NCBI GenBank assembly: GCA_040217795.1 | Contig: JBEHWK010000090.1 | Coordinates: forward strand, 1 to 14,648 | Length of the DNA stretch: 14,648 nt | Origin: Clostridium_T sp040217795 | Lineage (GTDB): Bacteria > Bacillota > Clostridia > Clostridiales > Clostridiaceae | Direction: 5' to 3' | Shown here: one piece after another, positions 6,399 through 14,468 of the stretch | How positions within the stretch are numbered: position 1 is the first letter of the stretch | Layout: the number at the start of each line of letters is the position of its first letter | Position numbers and translations under genes: made by a program | The notes under the pieces: generated by a model | Seen by the model: the letters and a program-made list of their open reading frames with translations, nothing else | What the model was told of the DNA's origin: nothing | The model's database searches: none

Positions 6399-6467
6399 TT
6401 ATCTGATTATTTTACATGGGGGTGAGTGCTGTCTTTATAATTAAGATATTATAAGGATAGATTTGAT

Positions 6468-8273
6468 ATGATAAGTGAAAGAAGAAAACATATACGCAAT
6501 TTTTCTATTGTAGCACATATAGATCACGGTAAGTCGACGCTGGCAGACAGATTGCTGGAGGAAACAGGAACATTGACTCAAAGGGAGATGGAAGAGCAGG
6601 TTCTTGACAACATGGAACTTGAAAGGGAAAGAGGAATTACAATTAAATCTCAGGCAGCCAGATTGATTTACAGAAGAGATGATGGCAATGAATATATCCT
6701 TAATCTTATAGATACACCTGGACACGTAGATTTTAACTATGAGGTTTCACGAAGCCTTGCAGCTTGTGAAGGAGCTATATTAGTAGTGGATGCAACACAG
6801 GGAATCCAGGCTCAGACTTTAGCAAACTGCTATCTGGCTTTAGACAATAATTTAGAGATTGTTCCTGTAATAAATAAAATAGACCTTCCAAGCGCAAGAC
6901 CTGAAGAAATCAAACAGGAGATTGAGGATGTCATTGGAATAGAAGCACATGATGCACCTCTGATTTCAGCTAAAACCGGTTTGAACATAAAAGATGTATT
7001 GGAGGCTGTTGTAGAGAAGGTTCCTGCTCCGGAAGGAGATGAAGAGGCACCTCTGAAGGCATTGATTTTTGACTCTTATTATGACAGTTATAAGGGTGTT
7101 GTTTGCTATGTAAGAGTAAGAGATGGAATTGTAAAACCAGGAACACAGATAAAGCTGATGGCTACAAATAAGGTATACGAGGTTACAGAAGTAGGGGTAT
7201 TTACACCTAATTTCCTTCCTATAAATCAGTTAAGTGCCGGAGACGTAGGATATATAACGGCTTCAATCAAAAATGTAAGAGATGCCAGAGTGGGAGATAC
7301 TATCACTGAAAAAGGAAGAGAGACAGCCCAAGCCCTTCCAGGATACAAACCGGCAGTTCCTATGGTTTTCTCAGGAATTTATCCTGTAGACGGAGCTAAA
7401 TATGAGGAGCTTAAGGAAGCGTTGGAAAAGCTTCAGATAAATGATGCTGCTTTAAATTTTGAACCTGAAACATCAATTGCTTTAGGATTCGGATTCAGAT
7501 GCGGTTTTCTTGGATTGCTTCATATGGAAATTATACAGGAAAGAATAGAGAGAGAATTTAATCTGGATATAATTACTACAGCTCCATCTGTTATATATAA
7601 AATTTTTAAGACTGATGGAACTCTGATAGAACTGACTAATCCTACAAACCTTCCGCCAATGACTGAAATAGAGCATATGGAAGAACCTATGGTAAAGGCA
7701 TCCATAATATCGCCTACTGATTTTACAGGAGCAGTTATGGAACTTTGCCAGGAGAAGAGAGGCACTTTCATTGATATGGAATATTTAGAAGCAACAAGAG
7801 TTGTAATTCATTATGATATTCCTTTAAATGAAATTGTTTATGACTTCTTTGATTCGTTAAAATCAAGAACAAAAGGATATGCTTCATTGGATTATGAACT
7901 GAAGGGATATGTTAAGACAGAGCTTGTAAAACTTGATATATTACTAAACGGGGAGTCTGTTGATGCCCTTTCAATGATAGTTCCTAAAGAAAGAGCGTAC
8001 AGCAGAGGACGAGCAATAGCTGAAAAACTTAAAGAAATAATTCCAAGACAACTTTTTGAAATACCTATACAGGCATCTGTTGGTGCTAAAATCATAGCTA
8101 GAGAAACTGTAAAGGCTATGAGAAAAGACGTACTGGCTAAATGTTACGGCGGAGATATTTCAAGAAAGAAGAAGCTTCTTGAGAAACAAAAAGAAGGTAA
8201 AAAGAGAATGAGACAGGTAGGTTCTGTTGAAGTTCCGCAAGAAGCATTTATGGCTGTTTTGAAAGTTGATTAA
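6468..8273 (+). CDS. lepA: Elongation factor 4 (ribosome back-translocase GTPase)
   Basis: Protein of 601 residues, the typical LepA length. It is a translational GTPase that binds stalled or mispositioned ribosomes and is also implicated in 30S biogenesis. G motifs are complete: AHIDHGKS (16-23), RGITIK with the switch-I threonine (55-60), DTPGH (82-86), NKID (136-139) and SAKTG. The beta-barrel and EF-G-like domains follow. The LepA-specific C-terminal domain is present, with the conserved KCYGGDISRKKKLLEKQK stretch near the end and GSVEVPQEAF as the tail. There is no EF-G domain IV, which separates it from FusA. The SD is weak (AAGGAT, 6453-6458). A terminator-like hairpin follows the stop, then hemW, the usual Firmicute neighbour. 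Confidence 0.98.
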   Translation: MISERRKHIRNFSIVAHIDHGKSTLADRLLEETGTLTQREMEEQVLDNMELERERGITIKSQAARLIYRRDDGNEYILNLIDTPGHVDFNYEVSRSLAACEGAILVVDATQGIQAQTLANCYLALDNNLEIVPVINKIDLPSARPEEIKQEIEDVIGIEAHDAPLISAKTGLNIKDVLEAVVEKVPAPEGDEEAPLKALIFDSYYDSYKGVVCYVRVRDGIVKPGTQIKLMATNKVYEVTEVGVFTPNFLPINQLSAGDVGYITASIKNVRDARVGDTITEKGRETAQALPGYKPAVPMVFSGIYPVDGAKYEELKEALEKLQINDAALNFEPETSIALGFGFRCGFLGLLHMEIIQERIEREFNLDIITTAPSVIYKIFKTDGTLIELTNPTNLPPMTEIEHMEEPMVKASIISPTDFTGAVMELCQEKRGTFIDMEYLEATRVVIHYDIPLNEIVYDFFDSLKSRTKGYASLDYELKGYVKTELVKLDILLNGESVDALSMIVPKERAYSRGRAIAEKLKEIIPRQLFEIPIQASVGAKIIARETVKAMRKDVLAKCYGGDISRKKKLLEKQKEGKKRMRQVGSVEVPQEAFMAVLKVD

Positions 8274-8278
8274 ATTAT

Positions 8279-8312
8279 AAAACTCAGAGGGAGTAATATC
8301 CTTCTGAGTTTT
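8279..8312 (+). terminator. Hairpin terminator/attenuator between lepA and hemW
   Basis: AAAACTCAGAGGG (8279-8291) pairs with CCTTCTGAGTTTT (8300-8312) over 13 positions, including one G-T, around an 8-base loop. Its T tail is only TTTT, so it may be leaky and allow read-through into hemW, whose SD starts nine bases later. I see no clear promoter for hemW between them. Confidence 0.7.
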
Positions 8313-8334
8313 AATTATAAAGGAGAAATATTAT

Positions 8335-9465
8335 ATGAAAAGCATTTCTTTATATATACATATACCTTTCTGCAAACAAAAGTGCAGATATTGTGATTTT
8401 CCATCCTACAGCGGTAAAGAAGCTTTAATGAGGGAATATCTGAATAAATTGTCCATGGAGTTATCAGGAGAGGCTTTAAAGTACAGCTATAATACAGTAT
8501 TTATTGGAGGAGGAACCCCAAGTTATTTGAATGAAGAGAATCTGGAGTATCTTTTAAGGGAAATGAGCAAATTGTCATTTAACCAAAATGCAGAGTTCAC
8601 AGTCGAATGTAATCCGGGAACCCTTACCATCGATAAATTAAAAATAATGAAAAAGTACGGAGTAAACAGGTTGAGTTTCGGATTACAAAGTGCGGGAGAC
8701 AGCATACTGAAAAATTTAGGAAGGATACACACCTTTGAAGAATTTAAAAGCAATTATATAGCTGCAAGAAATATAGGATTTGACAATATAAATGTAGATG
8801 TGATGTTTGGACTTCCAAATCAGTCATTAAATGGTTTACAAGATACATTAAGGCAGGTTGCAGAATTGGAACCGGAGCATATTTCGGCATACTCCCTCAT
8901 AGTTGAAGAAGGGACTGTCTTTTATAATTTGGAAGAAAAGGGACAACTTAGTCTGCCGCCAGAGGATGAAGAAAGAGAAATGTATGAATATTGCACAGAT
9001 TTTTTAAGCAGCAAAGGATATACTCAATACGAAATATCAAATTTCGCCAAAGAAGGAAAAGAATGCAGACACAATAAAGTATATTGGGATTTAGACGAGT
9101 ATCTGGGCTGCGGAGCCTCAGCGGCGTCTTTCATAGATGGGAAAAGGATAAAGAATTTTGAAAGCATTGAAGCATATATAGAAGCTATGGAAGAAAAGAA
9201 GAATGCAGCAGAGGAAATACTGATTTTAAGGGATGAGGATCTCATGGAAGAATTCATGTTCCTGGGATTACGAAAGACCAAAGGAATATCGGAAGAAGAA
9301 TTTAAAAGACGGTTCAAGGTAGAAATAGACTGTGTTTACAAGGATGTGATAAATTACCACATAAAAGAGGATTTATTAATCAGAGAAAAAGGGAAAATAT
9401 ATTTAAGTAAAAAAGGTATTCAACTAAGCAATTATGTAATGAAAGATTTTTTGCTGGATAAATAA
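8335..9465 (+). CDS. hemW: HemW-type radical SAM heme chaperone
   Basis: Protein of 376 residues. The N-terminus YIHIPFCKQKCRYCDF has the radical SAM CxxxCxxC cluster (Cys13, Cys17, Cys20), which binds a 4Fe-4S cluster. GGGTPSYL (58-65) is the SAM-binding glycine motif. ECNPGTL, RLSFGLQSAGDSILKNLGRIH and HNKVYWDLDEYLGCGASAAS are family-conserved blocks, and a HemN C-terminal domain covers about 290-360. Such proteins were long labelled oxygen-independent coproporphyrinogen III oxidase. Position next to lepA and hrcA, and the short length compared with true HemN (about 450 residues), favour HemW, which binds heme and delivers it to target proteins. AGGAG (8321-8325) precedes the ATG by nine bases. 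Confidence 0.92.
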   Translation: MKSISLYIHIPFCKQKCRYCDFPSYSGKEALMREYLNKLSMELSGEALKYSYNTVFIGGGTPSYLNEENLEYLLREMSKLSFNQNAEFTVECNPGTLTIDKLKIMKKYGVNRLSFGLQSAGDSILKNLGRIHTFEEFKSNYIAARNIGFDNINVDVMFGLPNQSLNGLQDTLRQVAELEPEHISAYSLIVEEGTVFYNLEEKGQLSLPPEDEEREMYEYCTDFLSSKGYTQYEISNFAKEGKECRHNKVYWDLDEYLGCGASAASFIDGKRIKNFESIEAYIEAMEEKKNAAEEILILRDEDLMEEFMFLGLRKTKGISEEEFKRRFKVEIDCVYKDVINYHIKEDLLIREKGKIYLSKKGIQLSNYVMKDFLLDK

Positions 9466-9505
9466 TCATCTGTTGTATTAATAAAGAGATAAATGAAGAA
9501 AGAAA

Positions 9506-9527
9506 GAGAAAAGGGAATCCTTTTTTC
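9506..9527 (+). terminator. Probable terminator of hemW
   Basis: GAGAAAAGG (9506-9514) pairs with CCTTTTTTC (9519-9527), one G-T included, around a GAAT loop. The T6 run is partly within the stem. It lies 40 bases after the hemW stop and before the heat-shock promoter, so termination here would make hrcA an independent transcript. Confidence 0.5.
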
Positions 9528-9568
9528 AATAACAAATGAATAATAAACATTATTTGAAAATCTGTTAA

Positions 9569-9597
9569 TTGACAAAAAAACTAAGAAATAATATATT
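9569..9597 (+). promoter_or_regulatory. Sigma-A promoter of the hrcA operon
   Basis: TTGACA (9569-9574) and TATATT (9592-9597) are separated by exactly 17 bases. The predicted transcript start near 9604 puts the CIRCE element at the very 5' end of the mRNA, the classical class I heat-shock layout. Confidence 0.9.
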
Positions 9598-9610
9598 TAA
9601 ATCGTAGTCA

Positions 9611-9637
9611 TTAGCACTCGATTATGGTGAGTGCTAA
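9611..9637 (+). promoter_or_regulatory. CIRCE operator, HrcA binding site
   Basis: TTAGCACTC (9611-9619), nine bases, then GAGTGCTAA (9629-9637) is a perfect match to the CIRCE consensus inverted repeat. HrcA bound here blocks transcription of its own operon, and GroEL helps keep HrcA active. It is the only CIRCE I find in the window. Confidence 0.98.
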
Positions 9638-9653
9638 CAAAAGAGGTGATTCT

Positions 9654-10682
9654 ATGGCAATTGATGGTAGAAAAATTAAGATACTTCAAGCTATAATTAA
9701 TGATTATATAAAGACTGCTGAACCGGTAGGTTCCCGTACATTATCAAAAAAGTATGAGTTGGGAGTCAGTTCAGCAACTATAAGGAATGAAATGGCTGAT
9801 CTGGAGGAAATGGGCTACCTGGAGCAGCCGCATGCGTCTGCAGGAAGAATTCCCTCAAGCAAAGGCTACAGGCTTTACGTTGATAAGCTGATGGAATATA
9901 AGACATTAAGCTTAGAAGAAGAAATAATGATAAAAAAGTATACCATTGATATGGCATTATTTGAGGTTGATAAAGTTTTAAAGCAAACCTCAGCACTTCT
10001 GTCAGAACTCACAAGGTTAACCTGTGTGGTTAAGGCTCCGTCTGTTAAAAAGAGTTATATGAAATCGGCACAGCTGATGCAGATTGATGAGTTGAATATT
10101 TTATGCATTATTGTAACAGATGATGGGGTAGTAAAGAATGGACTTCTTAAGGTTACAAGAAGACTTTATCCTGAAGATTTGAACAAGATTAATAAAATAC
10201 TCAACGAAAGGCTTGTGAATCTGACTATAGAGGAAATTAACCTAGAAGTAATCAACAGGCTGTCAATTGAATTAAAAGGCTTTGATGAAATTTTGAATGG
10301 AATGCTGTCCTTATTGTATGAAACCTTAAAGGCATCTAAAACCTCCGAGGTTTACATGGAAGGCACTACAAATATATTCAACTATTCTGAATATAATGAT
10401 ATTCAAAAAGCTAAGGAAATATTGGAATTGCTGTATAATAAAGATTATGTTAATGAGCTTATATATACTGATAAAGCTATTTCCATAAAAATTGGAGATG
10501 AAAATTACCTGCCTCAGGCAAAAGATTGCAGTGTAATATCTGCAGAATATACATTAGGGAGAAGATCCTTGGGAACAATAGGTCTTATAGGACCAAGAAG
10601 GATTGATTATTCAAAGGTAATATCAATTATGGCAGAGGTAATGAAAGAGTTAAATTCTTTGCTTAATAAACAAAGTTTATAA
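9654..10682 (+). CDS. hrcA: Heat-inducible transcription repressor HrcA
   Basis: Protein of 342 residues, matching the usual HrcA length (about 340). It represses class I heat-shock genes by binding CIRCE. The N-terminal winged-helix domain covers about 5-75, with recognition region GSRTLSKKYELGVSSATIRNE (26-46) and the highly conserved GYLEQPHASAGRIPSSKGYR (54-73). A dimerisation and GAF-like region follows, ending with GPRRIDYSKVISIM near the C-terminus. ATG 9654 is chosen for its SD GAGGTGA (9643-9649) and because the conserved MAIDGRK start follows. The frame extends upstream to an ATG at 9624, but that codon lies inside CIRCE and has no SD. It is first in the operon, ahead of grpE and dnaK. 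Confidence 0.97.
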   Translation: MAIDGRKIKILQAIINDYIKTAEPVGSRTLSKKYELGVSSATIRNEMADLEEMGYLEQPHASAGRIPSSKGYRLYVDKLMEYKTLSLEEEIMIKKYTIDMALFEVDKVLKQTSALLSELTRLTCVVKAPSVKKSYMKSAQLMQIDELNILCIIVTDDGVVKNGLLKVTRRLYPEDLNKINKILNERLVNLTIEEINLEVINRLSIELKGFDEILNGMLSLLYETLKASKTSEVYMEGTTNIFNYSEYNDIQKAKEILELLYNKDYVNELIYTDKAISIKIGDENYLPQAKDCSVISAEYTLGRRSLGTIGLIGPRRIDYSKVISIMAEVMKELNSLLNKQSL

Positions 10683-10698
10683 ATAATACCAGAGAAGT

Positions 10699-10704
10699 GA
10701 GGTG
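10699..10704 (+). promoter_or_regulatory. grpE Shine-Dalgarno site (decides a TTG start)
   Basis: GAGGTG lies seven bases before TTG 10712. The longer frame opens at GTG 10697, whose first bases overlap this SD and which has no SD of its own, so the TTG is preferred. Confidence 0.7.
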
Positions 10705-10711
10705 TGATTTC

Positions 10712-11311
10712 TTGGAGAAAAAAGAAAATACTACTGAAGAATTAGAATTGGAAAATAAGGATTTAGAATCACAGCAGGAAGAAACAGATGAAAATGCAGA
10801 GGTTACTGAGGAAAAGGAAACTGAAGAAGTATTATCTATTGAAGAAATTTTAAAAGAGCAGAATGCTGTGCTAAAGAATGAGAATTCAAAGTTGGCTAAT
10901 GAAATTGAAACATTGAAAGAACGACTATTGAGAGTTACTGCGGAATATGAGAATTTCAGGAAAAGAACACAAAAAGAAAAAGAAGGAATTTATACAGATG
11001 CTGTAACTGATGTCATAAAGGAAGTTCTTCCAGTTTTAGATAATTTAGAAAGAGCTTTAGCGGTAGAAGGATCTGCTGAGGACATAAAAAAAGGCGTTGA
11101 AATGACTCACAGAGGTTTCAATGGAGCATTGGAAAAGCTTGGGGTTGAAGAAATAGATGCATCGGGAGATTTTGATCCCAATATGCATCAGGCAGTGATG
11201 CATGAGCAAAATGAAGACTTCGGACCAAATAAAGTAGCTGAAGTTTTTCTTAAAGGATATAGAAGATCTGATAAGATAATCAGATACTCAATGGTCAAGG
11301 TTGTTAATTAA
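10712..11311 (+). CDS. grpE: Nucleotide exchange factor GrpE
   Basis: Protein of 199 residues. GrpE releases ADP from DnaK and acts as a thermosensor. Residues 1-45 are very acidic and probably disordered. About 43-95 form the long coiled-coil helix, including RLLRVTAEYENFRKRTQKEK (71-90), a GrpE hallmark. Residues 100-140 form the four-helix bundle (PVLDNLERAL). The C-terminal beta-wing carries FDPNMHQAVMHE (154-165) and FLKGYRRSDKIIRYSMVKV (179-197), which match the GrpE signature. It is 29 bases after hrcA and 30 bases before dnaK, in one operon under CIRCE. The TTG start may keep GrpE well below DnaK, whose SD is a full AGGAGG. Confidence 0.96.
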   Translation: MEKKENTTEELELENKDLESQQEETDENAEVTEEKETEEVLSIEEILKEQNAVLKNENSKLANEIETLKERLLRVTAEYENFRKRTQKEKEGIYTDAVTDVIKEVLPVLDNLERALAVEGSAEDIKKGVEMTHRGFNGALEKLGVEEIDASGDFDPNMHQAVMHEQNEDFGPNKVAEVFLKGYRRSDKIIRYSMVKVVN

Positions 11312-11341
11312 GAATAAAAGAAATATTAGGAGGATAATAAT

Positions 11342-13189
11342 ATGGGAAAAGTAATAGGTATTGATTTAGGAACTACAAACTCTTGCGTAGCAGTAATGGA
11401 AGGTGGAGATCCGGTTGTTATAGCAAATGCTGAAGGTGCAAGAACTACTCCTTCAGTAGTTTCATTCCAAGCTAACGGAGAAAGATTAGTTGGTCAGGTT
11501 GCTAAAAGACAAGCAATAACAAATCCAGATAAAACGATAATGTCAATAAAGAGACATATGGGAACAAACCATAAGGTTACAATAGATGGAAAGGATCATA
11601 CACCACAAGAAATATCTGCAATGATTCTTCAAAAAATTAAAGCTGATGCAGAAAGCTATTTAGGAGAAGCTGTAACACAAGCCGTTATCACAGTTCCTGC
11701 TTACTTCAACGACTCACAAAGACAAGCGACAAAAGATGCAGGAAGAATTGCTGGTTTAGAAGTATTAAGAATAATCAACGAACCTACAGCTGCTGCTTTG
11801 GCATATGGTATGGACAAAATGGATACCAATCAAAAAATATTTGTATATGACTTAGGTGGAGGTACATTCGACGTATCAATCCTTGAATTGGGAGATGGTG
11901 TTTTCGAAGTTAAATCAACTAACGGAGATACTCACTTAGGCGGAGATGACTTTGACCAAAAAGTTATGGATTATATAGCTGATACATTTAAAGCTGAAAA
12001 TGGTATTGATTTAAGAAATGATAAGATGGCTCTTCAAAGATTAAAGGAAGCAGCAGAAAAAGCGAAAATAGAATTATCATCTTCAACTCAAACTATAATC
12101 AACTTACCATTCATAACAGCTGATGCAACTGGCCCAAAACATATAGATTTAACATTGACAAGAGCTAAGTTTAACGAACTTACTCATGATTTGGTTCAAA
12201 GAACTATAGAACCAATGAGAAAAGCATTAAACGATGCAGGATTATCTATAGGAGAAATAGATAAGGTGTTATTAGTTGGTGGATCAACAAGAATACCAGC
12301 TGTTCAGGATGCGGTTAAGAACTTTACAGGAAAAGAACCATCAAAGGGAGTGAATCCGGACGAATGTGTTGCTGTAGGTGCAGCTATTCAGGGAGGAGTT
12401 CTTACTGGAGATGTTAAGGATGTATTGTTGCTGGATGTTACTCCATTAACCCTTGGAATAGAAACTATGGGTGGTATTGCCACACCATTAATTGAAAGAA
12501 ATACAACTATACCAGCTAAAAAGAGCCAGATATTCTCAACTGCTGCTGATGGACAGACAAGTGTTGAAATCCATGTAGTACAAGGTGAAAGACAAATGGC
12601 TGCTGACAACAAAACACTTGGAAGATTCACTCTTTCAGGTATTGCACCAGCACCAAGAGGAATTCCACAAATTGAGGTTACTTTTGATATTGATGCAAAT
12701 GGTATTGTTAAAGTATCTGCACAAGATAAGGGAACAGGTAAGGAAGCTAATATTACAATTACAGCTTCAACAAACTTATCAGATGATGAAATAGATAAGG
12801 CTGTTAAAGAAGCTGAAAGATTTGCAGAGGAAGATAAGAAGAGAAAAGAATCAATAGAAATTAAAAATAATGCTGACCAAGTTGTTTACCAGACTGAAAA
12901 AACTTTAAAGGAATTAGGAGACAAGGTTTCTGCAGAAGATAAGGGCAAGATTGAAGCTAAACTGGAAGAAGTTAAGAAAATAAAAGATGGAGATGACCTG
13001 GAAGCTATAAAGAAGGCTACTGAGGAATTAACTCAGGAATTCTACGCAGTTTCATCTAAGATATATCAGGATGCAAACCAGGGAGGCCAAGGATTTGATC
13101 CTAACAATATGGGTGGAAATGCAGGAGCTCATGAGCCAAAGGATGACAATGTTGTAGATGCTGACTTCAAGGTTGATGACGATAAATAG
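11342..13189 (+). CDS. dnaK: Molecular chaperone DnaK (Hsp70)
   Basis: Protein of 615 residues, standard for Firmicute DnaK. It is the ATP-driven chaperone that binds exposed hydrophobic peptides, working with DnaJ and GrpE. The three Hsp70 signatures are present: IDLGTTNSCVAV (7-18), DLGGGTFDVSIL (170-181) and VLLVGGSTRIPAV (309-321). The interdomain linker VLLLDV is at 361-366. The substrate-binding beta domain (about 370-480) and the helical lid follow, ending in the acidic tail NVVDADFKVDDDK. AGGAGG (11328-11333) sits eight bases before the ATG. Codon choice is slightly more translation-optimised than in its neighbours, as expected for an abundant protein. A new promoter and two hairpins separate it from dnaJ. 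Confidence 0.99.
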   Translation: MGKVIGIDLGTTNSCVAVMEGGDPVVIANAEGARTTPSVVSFQANGERLVGQVAKRQAITNPDKTIMSIKRHMGTNHKVTIDGKDHTPQEISAMILQKIKADAESYLGEAVTQAVITVPAYFNDSQRQATKDAGRIAGLEVLRIINEPTAAALAYGMDKMDTNQKIFVYDLGGGTFDVSILELGDGVFEVKSTNGDTHLGGDDFDQKVMDYIADTFKAENGIDLRNDKMALQRLKEAAEKAKIELSSSTQTIINLPFITADATGPKHIDLTLTRAKFNELTHDLVQRTIEPMRKALNDAGLSIGEIDKVLLVGGSTRIPAVQDAVKNFTGKEPSKGVNPDECVAVGAAIQGGVLTGDVKDVLLLDVTPLTLGIETMGGIATPLIERNTTIPAKKSQIFSTAADGQTSVEIHVVQGERQMAADNKTLGRFTLSGIAPAPRGIPQIEVTFDIDANGIVKVSAQDKGTGKEANITITASTNLSDDEIDKAVKEAERFAEEDKKRKESIEIKNNADQVVYQTEKTLKELGDKVSAEDKGKIEAKLEEVKKIKDGDDLEAIKKATEELTQEFYAVSSKIYQDANQGGQGFDPNNMGGNAGAHEPKDDNVVDADFKVDDDK

Positions 13190-13218
13190 TTGAAACTAAG
13201 CTGACAAAAACATATAAT
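13190..13218 (+). promoter_or_regulatory. Consensus sigma-A-type promoter just after dnaK
   Basis: TTGAAA (13190-13195) begins on the first base after the dnaK stop. TATAAT (13213-13218) follows at exactly 17 bases. The predicted start is near 13225, inside the stem of the next hairpin. No CIRCE is nearby, so transcription of dnaJ from here would escape HrcA. Confidence 0.65.
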
Positions 13219-13222
13219 GATT

Positions 13223-13255
13223 AAAAGGGAAGGGAGAATCCTCTTCCCTTTTATT
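13223..13255 (+). terminator. Terminator-like hairpin between dnaK and dnaJ
   Basis: AAAAGGGAAG (13223-13232) pairs perfectly with CTTCCCTTTT (13243-13252). GGA/TCC adds inner pairs past one bulged T, and TTA follows the T4. It should partly or fully end the hrcA-grpE-dnaK transcript. If transcripts start near 13225 it would instead form the 5' end of a dnaJ mRNA. Confidence 0.75.
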
Positions 13256-13257
13256 AA

Positions 13258-13274
13258 AGGGTTTAAATAACCCT
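13258..13274 (+). other. Second small hairpin before dnaJ
   Basis: AGGGTT (13258-13263) and AACCCT (13269-13274) form a 6-bp stem with loop TAAAT, nine bases before the dnaJ SD (AGGTGGTG, from 13284). The stem is short. It could stabilise the mRNA end or simply be chance. Confidence 0.4.
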
Positions 13275-13297
13275 ATAAGTAAATAGGTGGTGAATAT

Positions 13298-14458
13298 ATG
13301 GCTTCAAAAGATTATTATGAAGTGCTTGGACTAAAAAAGGGTGCTTCAGATGATGAAATAAAAAAAGCTTTTAGAAAACTTGCAATAAAATATCATCCTG
13401 ACAAGAATCAAGGGGATGCTGAGTCAGAGGAAAAATTTAAGGAAATAAACGAGGCCTATCAGGTTTTAAGTGACCCTCAAAAGAAAGCAAATTATGATCA
13501 ATTCGGATCAGCAGATGGTGCAGGTTTTGGTCAGGGAGGCTTCGGTCAAGGAGGATTTGACTTCTCTGAAATGGGAGGTTTTGGTGACATATTTGAAAGT
13601 TTCTTTGGAGGCGGTTTCGGTGGCGGCGGAGGAGGAGCAAGAAGAAGAAATGCTCCAAGAGAAGGAAATGATATGGAATATTCTCTTCATCTGACCTTTG
13701 AAGAAGCTGTTTTTGGCGTTGAGAAAGAAGTTTCCATATCAAGGACAGAAAACTGTGATACTTGTCATGGCAGCGGAGCAAAACCAGGAACATCTCCAAA
13801 GACTTGTTCTAAATGCGGAGGAACTGGTCAAGTCAGAGTTGAAAGAAGGACGCCATTGGGTAACTTTGTAAGTTCTTCTGCTTGTGATGCGTGTGGAGGA
13901 ACGGGACAGGTGGTTGAAACTCCATGCATTGATTGTAAAGGAAAAGGAAGAGTCAGGAAAAATAGAAAAATCAAAGTTAACATTCCAGCAGGAGTTGATA
14001 CAAATAATGTAATTCCTTTAAGAGGACAAGGTGAACACGGAATAAATGGTGGTCCTCCAGGGGATTTATATATAAAAATCGTTGTTGCACCATCTAAAAC
14101 TTTTACAAGAAAAGGCTTTGATTTATATATTGACAGGCATATATCAATGGCAAAAGCTGCGTTGGGAACTGAAATAAAAGTCCCTACTATAGATGGAGAA
14201 GTAAGGTATACTGTACCGGCAGGAACTCAATCAGGAACCTTGTTCAGATTGAAGAGCAAAGGGGTACAGAGGGTCAATTCTACTGTAAGAGGAGACCAGT
14301 ATGTAAAAATCGTAGTTGACATACCTAAAAAGTTAAATGAAAAGCAAAAAGAGGCTTTGAAATTATTTATTGAAGCATCAGGTGAAGTTTATGAGGAAAC
14401 AAAAGAAACTCACCATAAAGGTAAAAAGGGCTTCATGGATAAAATTTTCGGAGAGTAG
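13298..14458 (+). CDS. dnaJ: Chaperone co-factor DnaJ (Hsp40, type A)
   Basis: Protein of 386 residues with the full type A layout. The J domain (4-69) has HPD at 33-35, which stimulates the DnaK ATPase. A Gly/Phe-rich linker covers about 71-113. The zinc domain has four CxxCxGxG repeats at 153-160, 170-177, 196-203 and 210-217, all with cysteines intact. The C-terminal substrate-binding domains include IPAGVDTNNVIPLRGQGEHG and the GDLYIKI motif. DnaJ hands substrates to DnaK. AGGTGGTG (13284-13291) precedes the ATG by six bases. Last gene of the heat-shock cluster here; Bacillus has prmA next, but this window has an AIM24-like gene instead. Confidence 0.98.
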   Translation: MASKDYYEVLGLKKGASDDEIKKAFRKLAIKYHPDKNQGDAESEEKFKEINEAYQVLSDPQKKANYDQFGSADGAGFGQGGFGQGGFDFSEMGGFGDIFESFFGGGFGGGGGGARRRNAPREGNDMEYSLHLTFEEAVFGVEKEVSISRTENCDTCHGSGAKPGTSPKTCSKCGGTGQVRVERRTPLGNFVSSSACDACGGTGQVVETPCIDCKGKGRVRKNRKIKVNIPAGVDTNNVIPLRGQGEHGINGGPPGDLYIKIVVAPSKTFTRKGFDLYIDRHISMAKAALGTEIKVPTIDGEVRYTVPAGTQSGTLFRLKSKGVQRVNSTVRGDQYVKIVVDIPKKLNEKQKEALKLFIEASGEVYEETKETHHKGKKGFMDKIFGE

Positions 14459-14468
14459 AATATTGATA

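Noticed and set aside
6416..6454. Twelve-codon upstream open frame before lepA (ATG at 6416)
   Set aside because: No SD precedes it, its sequence carries no regulatory codon run, and it ends before the lepA SD region without overlap. Nothing supports translation.
12585..12794. Plus-strand open frame in another phase of dnaK
   Set aside because: Overlaps the conserved DnaK substrate-binding domain and has composition typical of a shifted reading frame; no SD.
13258..13278. Relation between AGGGTT...AACCCTATAA here and the outer arms of the 6226-6329 repeat
   Set aside because: Only a 10-base string is shared and the flanks differ. In AT-rich DNA this is plausibly chance, so I do not call a repeat family.
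13437..13799. Minus-strand open frame of 120 codons within dnaJ
   Set aside because: Leu/Arg/His-rich antisense of the Gly/Phe and zinc regions of dnaJ, with no SD and no recognisable domain.
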